Shown one piece after another: positions 13,137-13,258 of a stretch of 13,258 nt of DNA. Numbering within the stretch: position 1 is the first letter of the stretch; each line of letters starts with the position of its first letter. The DNA is from Oscillospiraceae bacterium (GTDB lineage Bacteria; Bacillota; Clostridia; Oscillospirales; Oscillospiraceae), in assembly GCA_016295225.1 (NCBI GenBank), contig JAEDLP010000046.1, positions 1 to 13,258 on the forward strand. The letters are read 5' to 3'. The notes below the pieces were generated by a model. It saw only the letters and a list, made by a program, of their open reading frames with translations. It made no database searches and had not been told where the DNA came from. The position numbers and the translations under genes are program-made.

Positions 13137-13165
13137 TTGACTTTTCCTCTCCCGGATGCTAATAT
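13137..13165 (+). promoter_or_regulatory. tRNA-Leu promoter
   Basis: TTGACT (13137-13142, five of six) and TAATAT (13160-13165) are 17 bp apart, and TG at 13157-13158 gives an extended -10. A start near 13172 leaves a leader of about 32 bases before the tRNA. The promoter gives the tRNA its own transcription independent of upp. Confidence 0.8.
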
Positions 13166-13203
13166 AAGTCCTGCGCTGAGCGATACAGCTTGGTGCAAGA
13201 CAT

Positions 13204-13258
13204 GCGCGAGTGGTGGAATTGGCAGACTCGCTAGATTCAGGTTCTAGTGTGCATTACG
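13204..13258 (+). tRNA. tRNA-Leu (anticodon CAG), 5' part, cut by window end
   Basis: The acceptor arm GCGCGAG (13204-13210), a D-arm with GTGG and GGCAGAC, and the anticodon stem-loop CTAGA-TTCAGGT-TCTAG are visible. The anticodon is CAG, decoding CUG, in keeping with the very frequent CTG leucine codons of the neighbouring genes. The sequence stops in the long variable arm typical of leucine tRNAs, so the T-arm and 3' acceptor strand lie outside. Confidence 0.92.

Noticed and set aside
1..13258. CRISPR arrays, insertion sequences, prophage or toxin-antitoxin genes
   Set aside because: I saw no regularly spaced repeats, transposase-like proteins, terminal inverted repeats or small unassigned genes; nearly all DNA is covered by recognised chromosomal genes.

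Overview
The window is a GC-rich bacterial chromosome segment carrying mostly core metabolic genes. Strong AGGAGG-type ribosome binding sites, consensus TTGACA/TATAAT promoters, a NiaR-type niacin regulator, an S-layer-homology protein and the gene repertoire suggest a Gram-positive member of the Clostridia. The strong GC bias at third codon positions would fit a high-GC gut Oscillospiraceae (Flavonifractor/Oscillibacter-like). The taxonomic placement is inference; no database was searched.

Region 1 (1-4561, + strand) is an arginine operon, argJ-argB-argD-argF. It runs from acetyl-ornithine/acetyl-glutamate cycling to citrulline and ends in a perfect 20-bp-stem terminator. argC is not visible and may lie just left of the window. 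A 214-bp gap between argB and argD may hold an internal promoter.

Region 2 (4577-8993) is the de novo NAD module. A minus-strand operon nadB-nadC-niaR-ogt diverges from nadA on the plus strand. NadB and NadA make quinolinate from aspartate and dihydroxyacetone phosphate, NadC converts it to nicotinate mononucleotide, and NiaR is the niacin-responsive repressor. The 191-bp divergent region is the most striking structure here. It has two consensus sigma-A promoters facing away from each other, and each -35 box lies inside one arm of an 18-bp inverted repeat that looks like paired NiaR operators. ogt, a DNA alkylation repair gene, appears to ride at the end of this operon. A bidirectional terminator separates nadA from region 3.

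Region 3 (8997-11162, minus strand) is a small envelope operon: a RodA/FtsW-type SEDS glycosyltransferase followed by a secreted protein with one Ig/cadherin-like domain and three SLH modules.

Region 4 (11323-13097, + strand) is tsaE-tsaB-upp: two tRNA threonylcarbamoyladenosine (t6A) modification genes, then uracil phosphoribosyltransferase. It diverges from rodA across 160 bp with candidate back-to-back promoters and a short palindrome.

Region 5 (13098-13258) has a strong promoter and the first 55 bases of a tRNA-Leu(CAG) cut by the window end.

I found no mobile element, CRISPR array, phage gene or clearly unknown protein family. The window looks like ordinary chromosomal backbone. Its points of interest are regulatory architecture and a few residue- or domain-level oddities.
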